Below, in pieces: positions 55,227 through 64,000 of a stretch of 64,000 bases of DNA. A program made the translations under genes and the position numbers. Where the stretch lies: contig NC_063054.1 of the NCBI RefSeq assembly GCF_018812025.1, positions 35,794,396 to 35,858,395 of the forward strand. Reading direction: 5' to 3'. The stretch's first letter is position 1, and each line of letters opens with the position of its first letter. Below the pieces are notes generated by a model, which searched no databases, was not told the DNA's origin, and saw only the letters and a program-made list of their open reading frames with translations. Source of the stretch: Megalobrama amblycephala. Taxonomy: Eukaryota; Chordata; Actinopteri; Cypriniformes; Xenocyprididae.

Positions 55227-55902
55227 TTAAAGGTCCCGTTCTTCGTGATCCCATGTTTCAAACTTTAGTTAGTGTGTAATGTTGTTGTTAGAGTATAAAT
55301 AAAATCTGTAAAATGTTAAAGCTCAAAGTTCAATGCCAAGCGAGATATTTTATTTAACAGAAGTCGCCTACATCGAACGGCCAGTTTGGACTACATCCCT
55401 CTACTTCCTTCTTTAATGACGTCACTTTTTTGACTAACCTCCGCCCACAGGAATACACAAGAGTTGCATTTGTAGAGTGTGTTTGTCGCCATGTCGTCGA
55501 AACGCTGTTATTTTCATCCCGCAGTCCAATCACCGGGTCTGATTCCGGCTCAAATTGATAGGGTAAAATTAAAGACATGTTTACAATAACACTGAGCGCC
55601 TGCATCTCCGCGTTATGGTAAGAGGCGTGACCTTTTCGGGCAAGATGCGCTAAGCTGCTGTCGAATCACAACACAGGAACCGCTGGCACAATCAGAACTC
55701 GTTACGTATTTCTGAAGGAGGGACTTCATAGAACAAGGAAGTCATCAGCCCGTTTTTATGACAGTGGAAACAGCGCTATACAGATAAGTAAATTATGTGA
55801 AAAATACTGTGTTTTTTTACATGCGAAACATGAACACATGTTATATTGCACACTATAAACACAATCAAAGCTTCAAAAAACCACGAAAAACAGGACCTTT
55901 AA
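55227..55902. mobile_element. TTAA MITE (AAAGGTCCCGTTCTTCGTG), nested in the hAT element
   Basis: TTAA at both edges; ends AAAGGTCCCGTTCTTCGTG and CACGAAAAACAGGACCTTT inverted. Carries CCATGTCGTCGAAACGCTGT and similar CpG words. The minus-strand 83-codon frame is within it. Confidence 0.85.
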
Positions 55903-56318
55903 AAAGTAAGTAAACAACTCAGCCTCTTAGATATCACCACTTTGTCACATCAAAATCAAACTTGAAATGGCCTGAAAACATGAAGACTGTGGGGGGTTTC
56001 GTGAGCAATCAGCTTGGGGAAATTAAAGGTACATCTTTGTGTCTGTCTGTGACCAGTGCATACAAGCTTGATAACTGCAGAAAATACTTCACAAATAAGT
56101 TTAATACTTCACAAATAATATATAATTGTTTAAATTGTTACTACCTTTAGTTATTATTTTGGAATAAATGTAAAAAAATGCATAAAAACAATACTTGGTT
56201 TTAATAAACAGAACATTACATAGTGTAAAAATACAAATTAGAATTGTATTTGGTCTCTATTTTTTATGTAATGTTTATTTAACCAGGAAAATTAAACTTA
56301 ACAGGGACATAAATTTAC

Positions 56319-56432
<114 letters not shown>

Positions 56433-56484
56433 GGACTTTGCCTCCTCATTTTAAAACACCACCACACGACACTGATAGACATGT

Positions 56485-56780
56485 ACAGAAACTACTAAAA
56501 TGACAAACACAAAAAATTTAAAATAGAAAATATAAAAAACTATAATATAAACTATATAAGTAATACCTACAATAAGAATAAAAAAAAACATTAAACATAT
56601 TTAATTAAAAAACATGTTAACTTTTAATATTTCATAAATAATATTTTGCTACCATTATTGGCACTTTATTAATGCATGTGTATAAATGCTTTGGCAATAT
56701 AATGTAAAAACATTCATGCCTACTTGAAATACTTTGACATGTTGAAGCTGTGACAGTATTCCAGCACTCTGTGCTGTTGC
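56485..56780. other. AT-rich flank
   Basis: Nothing recognised. Confidence 0.4.
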
Positions 56781-56784
56781 TATC

Positions 56785-57760
56785 AGTGACATAACCGCTA
56801 CACAGACCGTGTTATGTTACGATCATACGCGGCTTTAGGGCGCAAGGCCTGACGGGTCACGATCCCGACGTCCCGCTCATGGCAATCCGAGATAGAAAAA
56901 CACTCACTTCAGACGCTAGTCTTGTCTCTTGCCTTGCACTGGCGTATGATGCTAAGGGGCTAATCCACATATTAAAGCTAATTTATGGAGATCCGGTAAG
57001 CACTGCCTTTAAACATGCAGTCAAATTAATATTTAAATGTAATTCCTCACCTAAAGAAATAAAACATGCTAATGGCATACTAATTTAGTTGCAGCTGCTG
57101 TAGCTCAGAGGTTGATGGTCTGATTTCTCAAGGCCGAGTATTTAACTCCGCAGCCAGAGAGTAAAGAGAGAATTTTTCTTCCCGCAAATGAATTAGTAAA
57201 TAGCGAGTACGTGTTTGTAGAAGCTTGCTGGATGTATTCGTGTCAGATAGTTTGTTCATTACTACGTACGTCCTCTCGGGCCAGAAAGGGTCACGTTTTA
57301 ACTTCAACCTCATCTCACGCAGGGAAACTATTTTTTATGCAAAACTGATTTAATTACGACTTATAGATGTGGAGGGGAAAAAAGCAAAAGGCAACGAATC
57401 GTTCGGATTGGCGGGGAAGTTGCGCATTAGCCGTCACCACCTGTGGCTGTTTTCTGTAATGGCTTTTCATACGGTTCCATGTGTGTGTCTAGGGGAGGAT
57501 GAATAAAACAAACGGAAATATGAAAATATAGACATTGGTTTGTCATTGTGTGCTGTCCTCCAGGGGTGCAACTGGTATTTGCATATTCATATTTTCGACC
57601 GGATACATGAATAATTTCCCTCTCACCAAAGGTTAGGGCTCATTAATTAAAGTCCAGCAATTAGAGAGAATATTTTCTATTATTAATTGTTTTTTGTGAC
57701 TCCGCATGGAGCTGTTATAATTTATAACTGACCTGAACTCGCCTTTCTAGTTTCCATCCG
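56785..57760. promoter_or_regulatory. Large complex block, strongest CNE candidate
   Basis: Nearly 1 kb without any microsatellite or transposon end, and with many homeodomain/POU-type words: AAAGCTAATTTATGG (56975), TGCTAATGGCATACTAATTT (57067), TTTTTTATGCAAAACTGATT (57331), TTTGCATATTCATATT (57579), GGGCTCATTAATTAAAG (57637). CpGs are more frequent than in the flanks. This texture is what deeply conserved enhancers of developmental genes look like in fish; conservation itself cannot be seen from one genome. Confidence 0.45.
56879..57088 (+). CDS. Doubtful 69-codon open frame
   Basis: ATG at 56879 opens a protein-like frame (MAIRDRKTLTSDASLVSCLA ...) that ends inside the CNE-like block; a donor-like ATCCG/GTAAGC lies within. 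No domain known to me. More likely the open frame is incidental to a conserved regulatory sequence. Confidence 0.15.
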   Translation: MAIRDRKTLTSDASLVSCLALAYDAKGLIHILKLIYGDPVSTAFKHAVKLIFKCNSSPKEIKHANGILI

Positions 57761-57764
57761 GTTA

Positions 57765-58010
57765 CCACTGAAAGCCAGTTCACCTTGGGCAATGACAATC
57801 TCCAGCTTAACCTCTCAAAGAGCCGCCACAGGGCAGTTCCTCCAGCCCAACAAACAGCTCCTCCTAGATCTTCCACAGGGAATTGACTGTGCACAAATGA
57901 ATCGGACCACAGAATGAGTGCTTACTGAGCTCTCGAAGAGCAGCCGGTTAAACAAATCATTGATGTGAACCAGAAACAGATTGAGGGATGCTGATGTGGA
58001 CAATTCGGGA
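57765..58010. other. Complex sequence, no gene
   Basis: Repeat-free; a minus-strand 62-codon frame has no domain. May belong to the CNE block to its left. Confidence 0.3.
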
Positions 58011-58011
58011 G

Positions 58012-58048
58012 TTAAAGGTGAAATGTGACATTTTTTGCAATACTACGG
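58012..58048. mobile_element. Left end of the 'AAAGCTGAAATGTGTC' MITE family, truncated
   Basis: TTAAAGGTGAAATGTGACAT then TTTTTGCAA matches the left end of the 36789 element; the rest is replaced by a SINE. Confidence 0.5.
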
Positions 58049-58195
58049 AGCAGTCATGGCCTAATGGTTAGAGAGTCAGACCCGAAGGTTGCAGGTTCGA
58101 TTCTCAATACCGGCAGGAAATCAGGTGTCCTTGAGCAAGGCACCTAAACCCCAATCGCTCCACGGGCGCCACAGCGAAAATGGCTGCCCATTGGC
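58049..58195 (+). mobile_element. tRNA-derived SINE
   Basis: A box TGGCCTAATGG (58057-58067), B box GGTTCGATTCT (58094-58104), then CCTTGAGCAAGGCACCTAAA and GGGCGCCACAGC, the body of a common fish SINE. The 3' tail is lost. Confidence 0.85.
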
Positions 58196-58197
58196 TT

Positions 58198-58612
58198 GCG
58201 TTTCCACCGCCAACAGTACCCTTACTAGACGTGGTGTATGCCGAAAAGTACAGATCGACATCATTCTCACGCGAAGAAGAAAGTGACACGGTAAACAACA
58301 ATGGAGGACATACAGCAGATCTTGTTTTTCCTTCTCGCATGTGGCTGTTTGTGTTGCAACGGTATTGTGTTTCAACTGTATATTTGAAAAATGGCATTCC
58401 CCTTGTAGCACGCGCATGTGACAATTCTCTGTCAACCAATCTGCAGTGAGTCTAGCTCCACCCTTGAGGTACCAGACTACTGTGCTAGGTACCCCAACAG
58501 AAGGGTCCCAAAAAAGTGGTACGGTATGGTTCGGTATTTTGGTACCATTCACAACTTCTGACAATATCGAAATGGAAATAATTGTGTACCGTACCGCTCG
58601 GTGGAAACGAGC
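58198..58612. mobile_element. MITE with GCGTTTCCACCG ends
   Basis: Left GCGTTTCCACCGCC and right CGGTGGAAACGAGCC are inverted. Interior has TAGGTACCCCAACAG, GGTACCGT-like words and CAATGGAGGACATACAGCAG. The 168- and 111-codon minus-strand frames are read through it and the SINE. Confidence 0.75.
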
Positions 58613-58855
58613 CATTAGTGTCAGCAAACATAGCCCCGCCCCAAACTCACGTCATTGGTTGAGCCAGTGTCACTGCATTAAAATGACAATATTTTAACAC
58701 AAAAAAAAATACACACTTTGGCAATAAAGAAAAAAATTAGGTGACTAACCTGTGGTTTTCAGGGTTGATCCTCAACAGCATCCTACATTACCTGGATGAA
58801 AAACAATCTGAATAAAACTTTAGTTGAAAGTTTAAAGTTAACATATTAATGTATG
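58613..58855. other. Unassigned sequence with possible splice words
   Basis: On the plus strand TGTGGTTTTCAG (58762) is followed by an open frame of 17 codons (LILNSILHYLDEKQSE) that stops at an AATAAA. Too short to call a terminal exon. Confidence 0.2.
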
Positions 58856-58858
58856 CAA

Positions 58859-58859
58859 A

Positions 58860-58890
<31 letters not shown>
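58859..58890. repeat. (ATCT)n microsatellite
   Basis: Eight ATCT units; the same tetranucleotide, other strand, as the 27.3-kb array. Confidence 0.95.
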
Positions 58891-58917
58891 ACTCACTATA
58901 AGGATGCAGTCATGGTA

Positions 58918-58990
58918 AAGCTGAATTTTCAGCATCAATTTTCAGCATCATCTCCAGTCTTCAGTGTCACATGATCCTTCAGAAAACATC
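58918..58990. mobile_element. Short fragment of the 'TTCAAAAG' MITE
   Basis: AGCTGAATTTTCAGCATCA (partly duplicated) then AGTCTTCAGTGTCACATGAT. Confidence 0.7.
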
Positions 58991-58994
58991 AAAT

Positions 58995-59440
58995 CCACTT
59001 GAGCGAGATGTTTGCTTCAGTTGTCAACAAATAAGGTTTGAGCATTTGGTGGCGCTAATGCACATATAGCAGTTTTGTAAACCCAGCATTAAACACCAAA
59101 GAACGAAGCATCTGGAACAAACTGGACAGCTTGAAATAAGATGTTCAATTAATTTTTGAAGGGTACAAATTCAGCTTGTGTTGAGTGAAATAACATCTGA
59201 CATGCAAGTATGTGACTTGTGTGCTCAACAAGTTTCTCATGAAAAGCGATGTGTGCATCTGAACATGCCCATTGCTGTCTCTGCGTTTTAAATATATTTG
59301 TTGATTTCAGGGCGAATAATGATGGTAAATCAACTTGGTCCAGACGGCTTTAATCTTAATTAATTACCTCACAGTTTCTGTGTCTCAAAAAAAAAAAGTT
59401 GTGCAATATTTATTAAATCACACCAAAAATTTTGAATGTT
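58995..59440. other. Unassigned sequence
   Basis: Complex, no gene recognised. Confidence 0.35.
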
Positions 59441-59443
59441 GAG

Positions 59444-59457
59444 TGGGGGGGGGGGGA
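59444..59457. repeat. Poly-G run (about 13 G)
   Basis: Long single G run, rare in this AT-rich window. Confidence 0.9.
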
Positions 59458-59479
59458 ATCCTTGAAATTTTCATCAAAC

Positions 59480-59935
59480 GTATTCTAATCAGGCAGTCGT
59501 CAGGTCAGCTAATGAGATGGCAGGAGTGAGGGCCTGACACTGCAGGCTCTGCCAAATGACTACCTCCCTCTCTCTCTCGTTCAGTCCGTATCACTCTCTC
59601 TCTCGCGCATGCTTTCATCATTGCTGAAGCTCATTAGTCCATCTTTCAGGCTTCCATTTGATTATAGTTTCACTTTTTTAAAAGTGAAAAATATTTCACT
59701 CATTTACTCTCATTAGTCCTCAAGGTCATCGTTTGAAGCCGCTCCTGTCAGTGTAAGATAAATCGACCCTTCGCATCCTCTCCCTCTCTCGCTCACGTAT
59801 CTCCTTCAATGCTTCAGAAATGTCTCTCGCTGTCCTTTTGCTCCAAAGTTACGCCGCTGTAATCATCTCTTCCTCTCGTCCCTCTCTTTCGCTCTCACCT
59901 TCCTGACAGAAACTAGCAGAAAGGCAAAGTGGAAG
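59480..59935. promoter_or_regulatory. Candidate CNE
   Basis: Complex with two CT runs. TCAGCTAATGAGATGGCAGG, GAAGCTCATTAGTCCATCTT, CCATTTGATTATAG and TCTCATTAGTCCTCAAGGTC carry repeated TAATGA/TCATTA words. Confidence 0.35.
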
Positions 59936-60056
59936 ACAAAGACATAGAAAAAGCGATAAAGAGAGAGAGACATATAGTACTACTCATGCAATTTGTGACA
60001 TATCTTTATATAGCAGAAATAGTAAGAGTAGTATGCTGTTTTGTATGTATGTTTAG

Positions 60057-60063
60057 ATATATA

Positions 60064-60128
<65 letters not shown>
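60057..60128. repeat. (TG)n-(TA)n microsatellite
   Basis: GTGTGTGTG then about 26 TA units. Confidence 0.95.
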
Positions 60129-60135
<7 letters not shown>

Positions 60136-60249
60136 CACAATACAGTTCAAGATTTGTTCTGTTTCTGAAAAACGTCTCTTAAGTTCAGCAATATTCAGTA
60201 ATATTGTGAAATATTATTACAACTGTTTTCTATGTGAATATATTGTCAA

Positions 60250-60591
60250 AAGTAATTTATTCCTGTGATGCAAAGCTGAATTTTCAGCATCATTACTCCA
60301 ATTTTCAGTGTCACATGATCCTTCAGAAATCATTCTAATATGCTGATTTGCTGCTCAAGAAACATTTATGATTATTATCAATGTTGAAAACAGTTGTGCT
60401 GCTTCATATTTTTGTAGAAATCTTTTTTTTTTTTTTCAGGATTCTTTGATGAATAAAGAGCATTTATTTGAAATTAAAATCTTTTGTAACATTATAAATG
60501 TCTTTACTGTCACTTTTGATCAGTATCCTTGCTAAATAAAAGTATTAATTTCTTTCAAAAAAGATCTGACACCAAACATCTGAACGATACA
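60250..60591. mobile_element. Partial 'TTCAAAAG' MITE
   Basis: TTTATTCCTGTGATGCAAAG through CATCATTACTCCAATTTTCA to ACACCAAACATCTGAACGAT; left end missing, poly-T expansion at 60423-60436. Confidence 0.85.
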
Positions 60592-60599
60592 TATACATA

Positions 60600-60775
60600 T
60601 ACAATAGGTATGCATCATAGTAAAATATATACAATAAATACAGTTATTATATTGAACAATTTATACCAAAAGTTTGGGTGTATGTAAGATTTATTTCAAA
60701 TAAATGCTGTAAAATTTCATTCATCAAGGTATTCTGAAAAAAATAATTTTGGCAGTTTAATACGAAAAAGAAATT
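60600..60775. other. AT-rich flank
   Basis: Nothing recognised. Confidence 0.4.
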
Positions 60776-60779
60776 AATG

Positions 60780-61145
60780 GACAATAATCATAATACAAAC
60801 TCTGACAGACTACATGAGTGCACGTTTGTGCTAAGCTCCTGTGTAAATGTAGCGTGTTTGCGTGTCTTTAGTTGTAAACGTGGCGTGTGATTGAGGCCTA
60901 AGGCTGACTGCAGAAATTAAAGCACAATCGATACTGACTGATGTTTCTTCCTCTGACGAGTCTCCACCAGTCACTGTGCGTGTGTGTGTGTGTGTGCTGT
61001 CATACGCTCATTACTGCGGCTGTTTCAGGGATTAGCAACTTCTGTATTAATTGCTAATTGCTCTTAATGACATTTAATGACTGTCAGTCAGTCCAAGTCC
61101 CGCCCCTCAGCCTGTCAGTCGATCTCTCCCTGGTGAATTACTGCA
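60780..61145. promoter_or_regulatory. Candidate CNE
   Basis: Complex block with one short TG run. GGGATTAGCAACTTCTGTAT, TTAATTGCTAATTGCTC and TTAATGACATTTAATGACTG (61029-61084) make a dense homeodomain-site cluster. GGCTGACTGCAGAAATTAAA lies to the left. One of the better CNE candidates. Confidence 0.4.
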
Positions 61146-61149
61146 TCAC

Positions 61150-61450
61150 AAACACACATTTGTTTTTCTTTTCATTGACTTCTATTGTTTTTACACTGAG
61201 CTACTGATATTTTTACTTTGCACAAACTTTCCCTTGGCGATGGAGCAAACTACCAACCTTCACCCAGAGAAATCTAACTAACTGAATACTAACTAACTAA
61301 TAACCCTCACGGCATATTTCTCCTTTTACAATTAAATTTGATTCACTTAGCTATTTTAAATTAAAATAAAATAAAATAAATTAAGAAATATTCTGCACTT
61401 ACACATTTTAATATTTTCATTAAGACATGATATTTTTTTTTTGTTAAGCC
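61150..61450. other. Unassigned AT-rich sequence
   Basis: AACTAACTAACTAATAAC and AATAAAATAAAATAAA low-complexity runs; no gene. Confidence 0.4.
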
Positions 61451-61456
61451 ATTTAC

Positions 61457-61700
61457 GGTAACACTTTACAAGGGCTCATTTTTTGACATTAACTAACAAT
61501 GAGCGATACATTTGTTACTGTATTTGTTAATCTTTCTTAGTTAATACAAATACAGTCATTCATTGTTTGTTCATGTTCAGTGCATTAACTAATGTTAACA
61601 AATACAACTTTTGATTTTAATAATGTATTGGTAAATGCTGAGATTAACTAAGATTAATAAATGTTGTAAGTATTGTTCATTCTTAGTTCATGTTAACTAA
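61457..61700. mobile_element. MITE with GGTAACACTTTA ends, copy 2
   Basis: GGTAACACTTTACAAGGGCT at left; interior TTGTTACTGTATTTGTTAAT matches the 20211 copy. Right end decayed. Confidence 0.75.
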
Positions 61701-61854
61701 AGTAGTTAATTTGATCATTTTAAAGACAATAATCATTTTAAAACATAAATGTATAGTAATAAAAATAATAATTGCAAACATTGTTTTTATAATTACATTT
61801 TCAACTCAATCGCAGTGCTTATATGGGATGAGTAGTCGATTGCATCTTCAAATA

Positions 61855-62062
61855 TTGTAAAAAATTATTCTCATGATTTGTTATCAGAATATTTTTTCAT
61901 TTGTCAAACCAACTTAGATAATTAATGTAGTTCAGATAACATAATATTTTGAGTTTCTGTTGATTTGCCTTCATTGTATAAACTCAAATTTTTTATTTCA
62001 ATGAACTCAGAAGTTTAAGGCAACCAGTTAACTTACTTTTTTAAGTTAAACCAACAGTGTAC
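61855..62062. mobile_element. Relative of the MITE nested at 7993
   Basis: Shares GTTCAGATAACATAATATTT then TGAGTTTCTGTTGA with it; right end ACCAACAGTGTA. Confidence 0.65.
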
Positions 62063-62149
62063 GATTCTCAAAATTTTCTTCCATCAAATCAAAGTTTGTA
62101 ATGGTTGATCTGGTGGTTTATTACTTTGAATCACTATAGAGAAAATTAA

Positions 62150-62800
62150 AGTGAAAAATACTTCCGGAGCCAAAGCTACTAAAAAATGGCCAGTTACTAT
62201 TGCGCTCTACAGTCTCTGTGTGTGTTCTGCTCCGCCCCTGACCAGGGTCTCAACCTCATATTTAAAATATCAGACAAAGTGCTGTGATGTCACAAAGCAT
62301 CAGTGTCCAGCAAACTCCCTATGTGTGTGTGTAAATGTGTTAGAGAAAGAGCTTAACTGAACCCTTTTTCCTGTTATGCACTCTTTTCTTTTCTTCCTCC
62401 ATCTTCCTGTCACTCTTTGCCGTGTCCCTTCCTTTCCAGCCTCCCTGTCTCTCTCGTGTCTTTAAGCTGCTGAATGCGGGTTGCTCTGCACAATCTATAG
62501 GCCTGAGGGATACAGCAGAGAAGAGAGAGAGAGACAGAGAGAGAGACAGGGCACTCAGTCAGTGTCTGCAGATGAACATGGTGCCCAGAGCGAGACAAAC
62601 AGGAAGCTCATTGAGCATCTCGAACCCTGACAGCACAATCAGCCTGACACTGCAGCCATCCACACACATGCATACGTGGTTCTTTTTCCATTTGGAGTCC
62701 GGTCTATGTGAGGGCACACATATATACACACACACACAGCTATCTAAACCTAACCCTATATGCGTAAATGAAAACTTCATTTTTTAGAAAAGAACGCTAT
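62150..62800. other. Complex sequence with a 121-codon frame, not called
   Basis: The plus-strand frame at 62422-62787 includes a GA-encoded RERDRERDR stretch and no domain. An acceptor-like CCTTTCCAG (62439) precedes complex sequence that could be conserved (GCTGCTGAATGCGGGTTGCT). Confidence 0.25.
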
Positions 62801-62804
62801 TTTA

Positions 62805-64000
62805 AACGATTGATGGATCATTTTTACAAATAAAGATTCACAAATTGATAATCGTAAAAAATATTTTTCAAAGTTATAGAGTATGTTTAAAAGAAAATAC
62901 TATTTCAGTATTTTTACTTCAAAATGTCATGTTTAATACATTGTGTCACTTTCTGTTTCTTTGTAATTATAAAATTTACAAGCAATTTCTGAGTGAAAAT
63001 TTTTGCAAAGTATACACCAATTTTTATCAGTGAGATTTTTCAGATTTAGTTGACTTGAAGCAAGGAACAAATTTGTATCAAAATATAGCTAAGTGCACAC
63101 ACACACACACACACTTGACGTAGCATGTATATATACATGAGGACATATCATAGACTTATGTTATTTTTATATAAAACTAATTATGAACACTATACGCACA
63201 CTTAGGCAAGGCAAGGCAAACTGATCCCAAACACTAAAACATTTCCATTTTTATAATTACAATAAATAAATAAATATATTTTTTCCCCAAGGCAGGTGTA
63301 TTTTGTAGCACATTTCTGGAGGAAAAATGTGGTTTTAGCTCCTTAATTAAAACCACTAAATGAGGACATATATATATATACATTGAAACAAATTTTCACC
63401 TAGAAATTGCTAGTAAACAAATAAATACAGCAAGTAACACTGAATTAAGCATTGAAATACCTTGAATGTACTGTAAGTCACTTATAAATCCATCTGCCAA
63501 ATACATAAATCAAATTTATTTTATTTGACTTTTCCTTTGAGGATGTCACCAACCAGGTTTAGTCAATTAGCTATAACTTGTGCAAATTTGTCCCTAAAGT
63601 ACACACATATACAAACACTTAGCTATCTAAATAAAGACAGATTGCAACAGTTTTTATAATAATCACCAAAACATTAACCTATAATCCCTAAAGAACCCTA
63701 TTAGAATTCAAAATATTTAACTTTATTTATGAATATTTGTTGCAAATGAGAATGTCCCTAAGGATGGTTTTCATTTTAGCTAACAATTTTAACAACTATA
63801 GGTAAACCCACATGTTAACATATCTATGTAAATGAGGACCAAGGGAATGTTAACTTCTGTTGTTTTTAAATATAACCAAATACGATACAGACTATCCCAA
63901 ATACAGCCAAACCCCCACTTGTTAATACAGACACACTCTCAACTATCAAAACACATTAACACGCTTATAGTTAAACTGATCTGTCTGAGGAATCGTTCAG
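62805..64000. other. AT-rich sequence with repeated ATGAGGACATAT words
   Basis: CATGAGGACATATCATAGAC (63137) and AATGAGGACATATATATATA (63360), with a related AATGAGGACC (63832), suggest a decayed tandem or dispersed repeat. Short (CA)n at 63096-63115. No gene. Confidence 0.4.

Noticed and set aside
58104..58627. 111- and 168-codon minus-strand frames
   Set aside because: They cross a SINE and a MITE and overlap each other; no domain.
58743..58812. Minus-strand donors (CCAG/GTAATG, ACAG/GTTAGT) and plus-strand acceptor
   Set aside because: The enclosed segment has stops in all minus-strand frames and the plus-strand frame is only 17 codons.
62422..62787. 121-codon plus-strand frame
   Set aside because: Contains a GA-repeat-coded stretch, no domain, and an overlapping frame exists on the other strand.

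Overview
The window looks like a gene-poor stretch of a cyprinid (carp, minnow or zebrafish-like) fish genome. Four things point there: very dense CA/TA/GATA microsatellites, many copies of TTAA-flanked foldback MITEs that begin AAAGGGATAGTTCACCC (Angel-like), a Tc1-type DD34E transposon, and tRNA-derived SINE pieces. There is no prokaryotic gene structure, operon, CRISPR array, rRNA or convincing tRNA gene. Nearly all long open frames are read-through of simple repeats or parts of transposons.

Layout. 1-3.7 kb: microsatellites and an inverted pair of 'TGTGACCCTGGACC' MITEs. 3.7-14 kb: three large foldback MITEs, one carrying a smaller nested MITE, separated by complex-sequence islands that could be conserved non-coding elements (CNEs). 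14-17.5 kb: a three-level transposon stack, in which an 'ACTATCGTTCAAAAG' element is split by a full-length Tc1 copy with a broken transposase and by an Angel-like MITE with a perfect 62-bp hairpin. 17.5-25 kb: MITEs mixed with CNE-like islands. 25-29 kb: another foldback MITE, a 'GTCGCAATT' minisatellite and a 1.2-kb GATA/GACA array. 29-44 kb: more nested MITEs, a tandem array with a 231-bp higher-order period (34.7-35.9 kb) and an older ~155-bp period array (37.2-38.0 kb). 44-53 kb: the best gene evidence, a 103-nt coding-type exon on the minus strand (46505-46607). Two possible minus-strand non-coding exons lie upstream of it, at 51038-51090 and ending at 53029. 52-56.5 kb: a MITE that carries an L2-like reverse transcriptase fragment, a piggyBac-like element with TTAA ends, and a hAT element with an exact 8-bp target duplication and a MITE nested inside. 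56.8-57.8 kb: the longest repeat-free, complex-sequence block and the strongest CNE candidate. 57.8-64 kb: SINE and MITE fragments, two more CNE-like islands and AT-rich sequence.

Reading. The window is most simply an intron or intergenic gene desert. At least one minus-strand gene probably crosses it, and most of the sequence is non-autonomous DNA transposons. CNE calls rest only on sequence texture (complex, repeat-free, with homeobox, POU or E-box-like words) and need alignment to other fishes. Transposon family names are from memory of typical ends and motifs; no database search was possible. I found no clear evidence of a new biological system. The most interesting items are the unassigned exon, the transposon stacks, the perfect hairpin, the captured reverse transcriptase fragment and the higher-order repeat.
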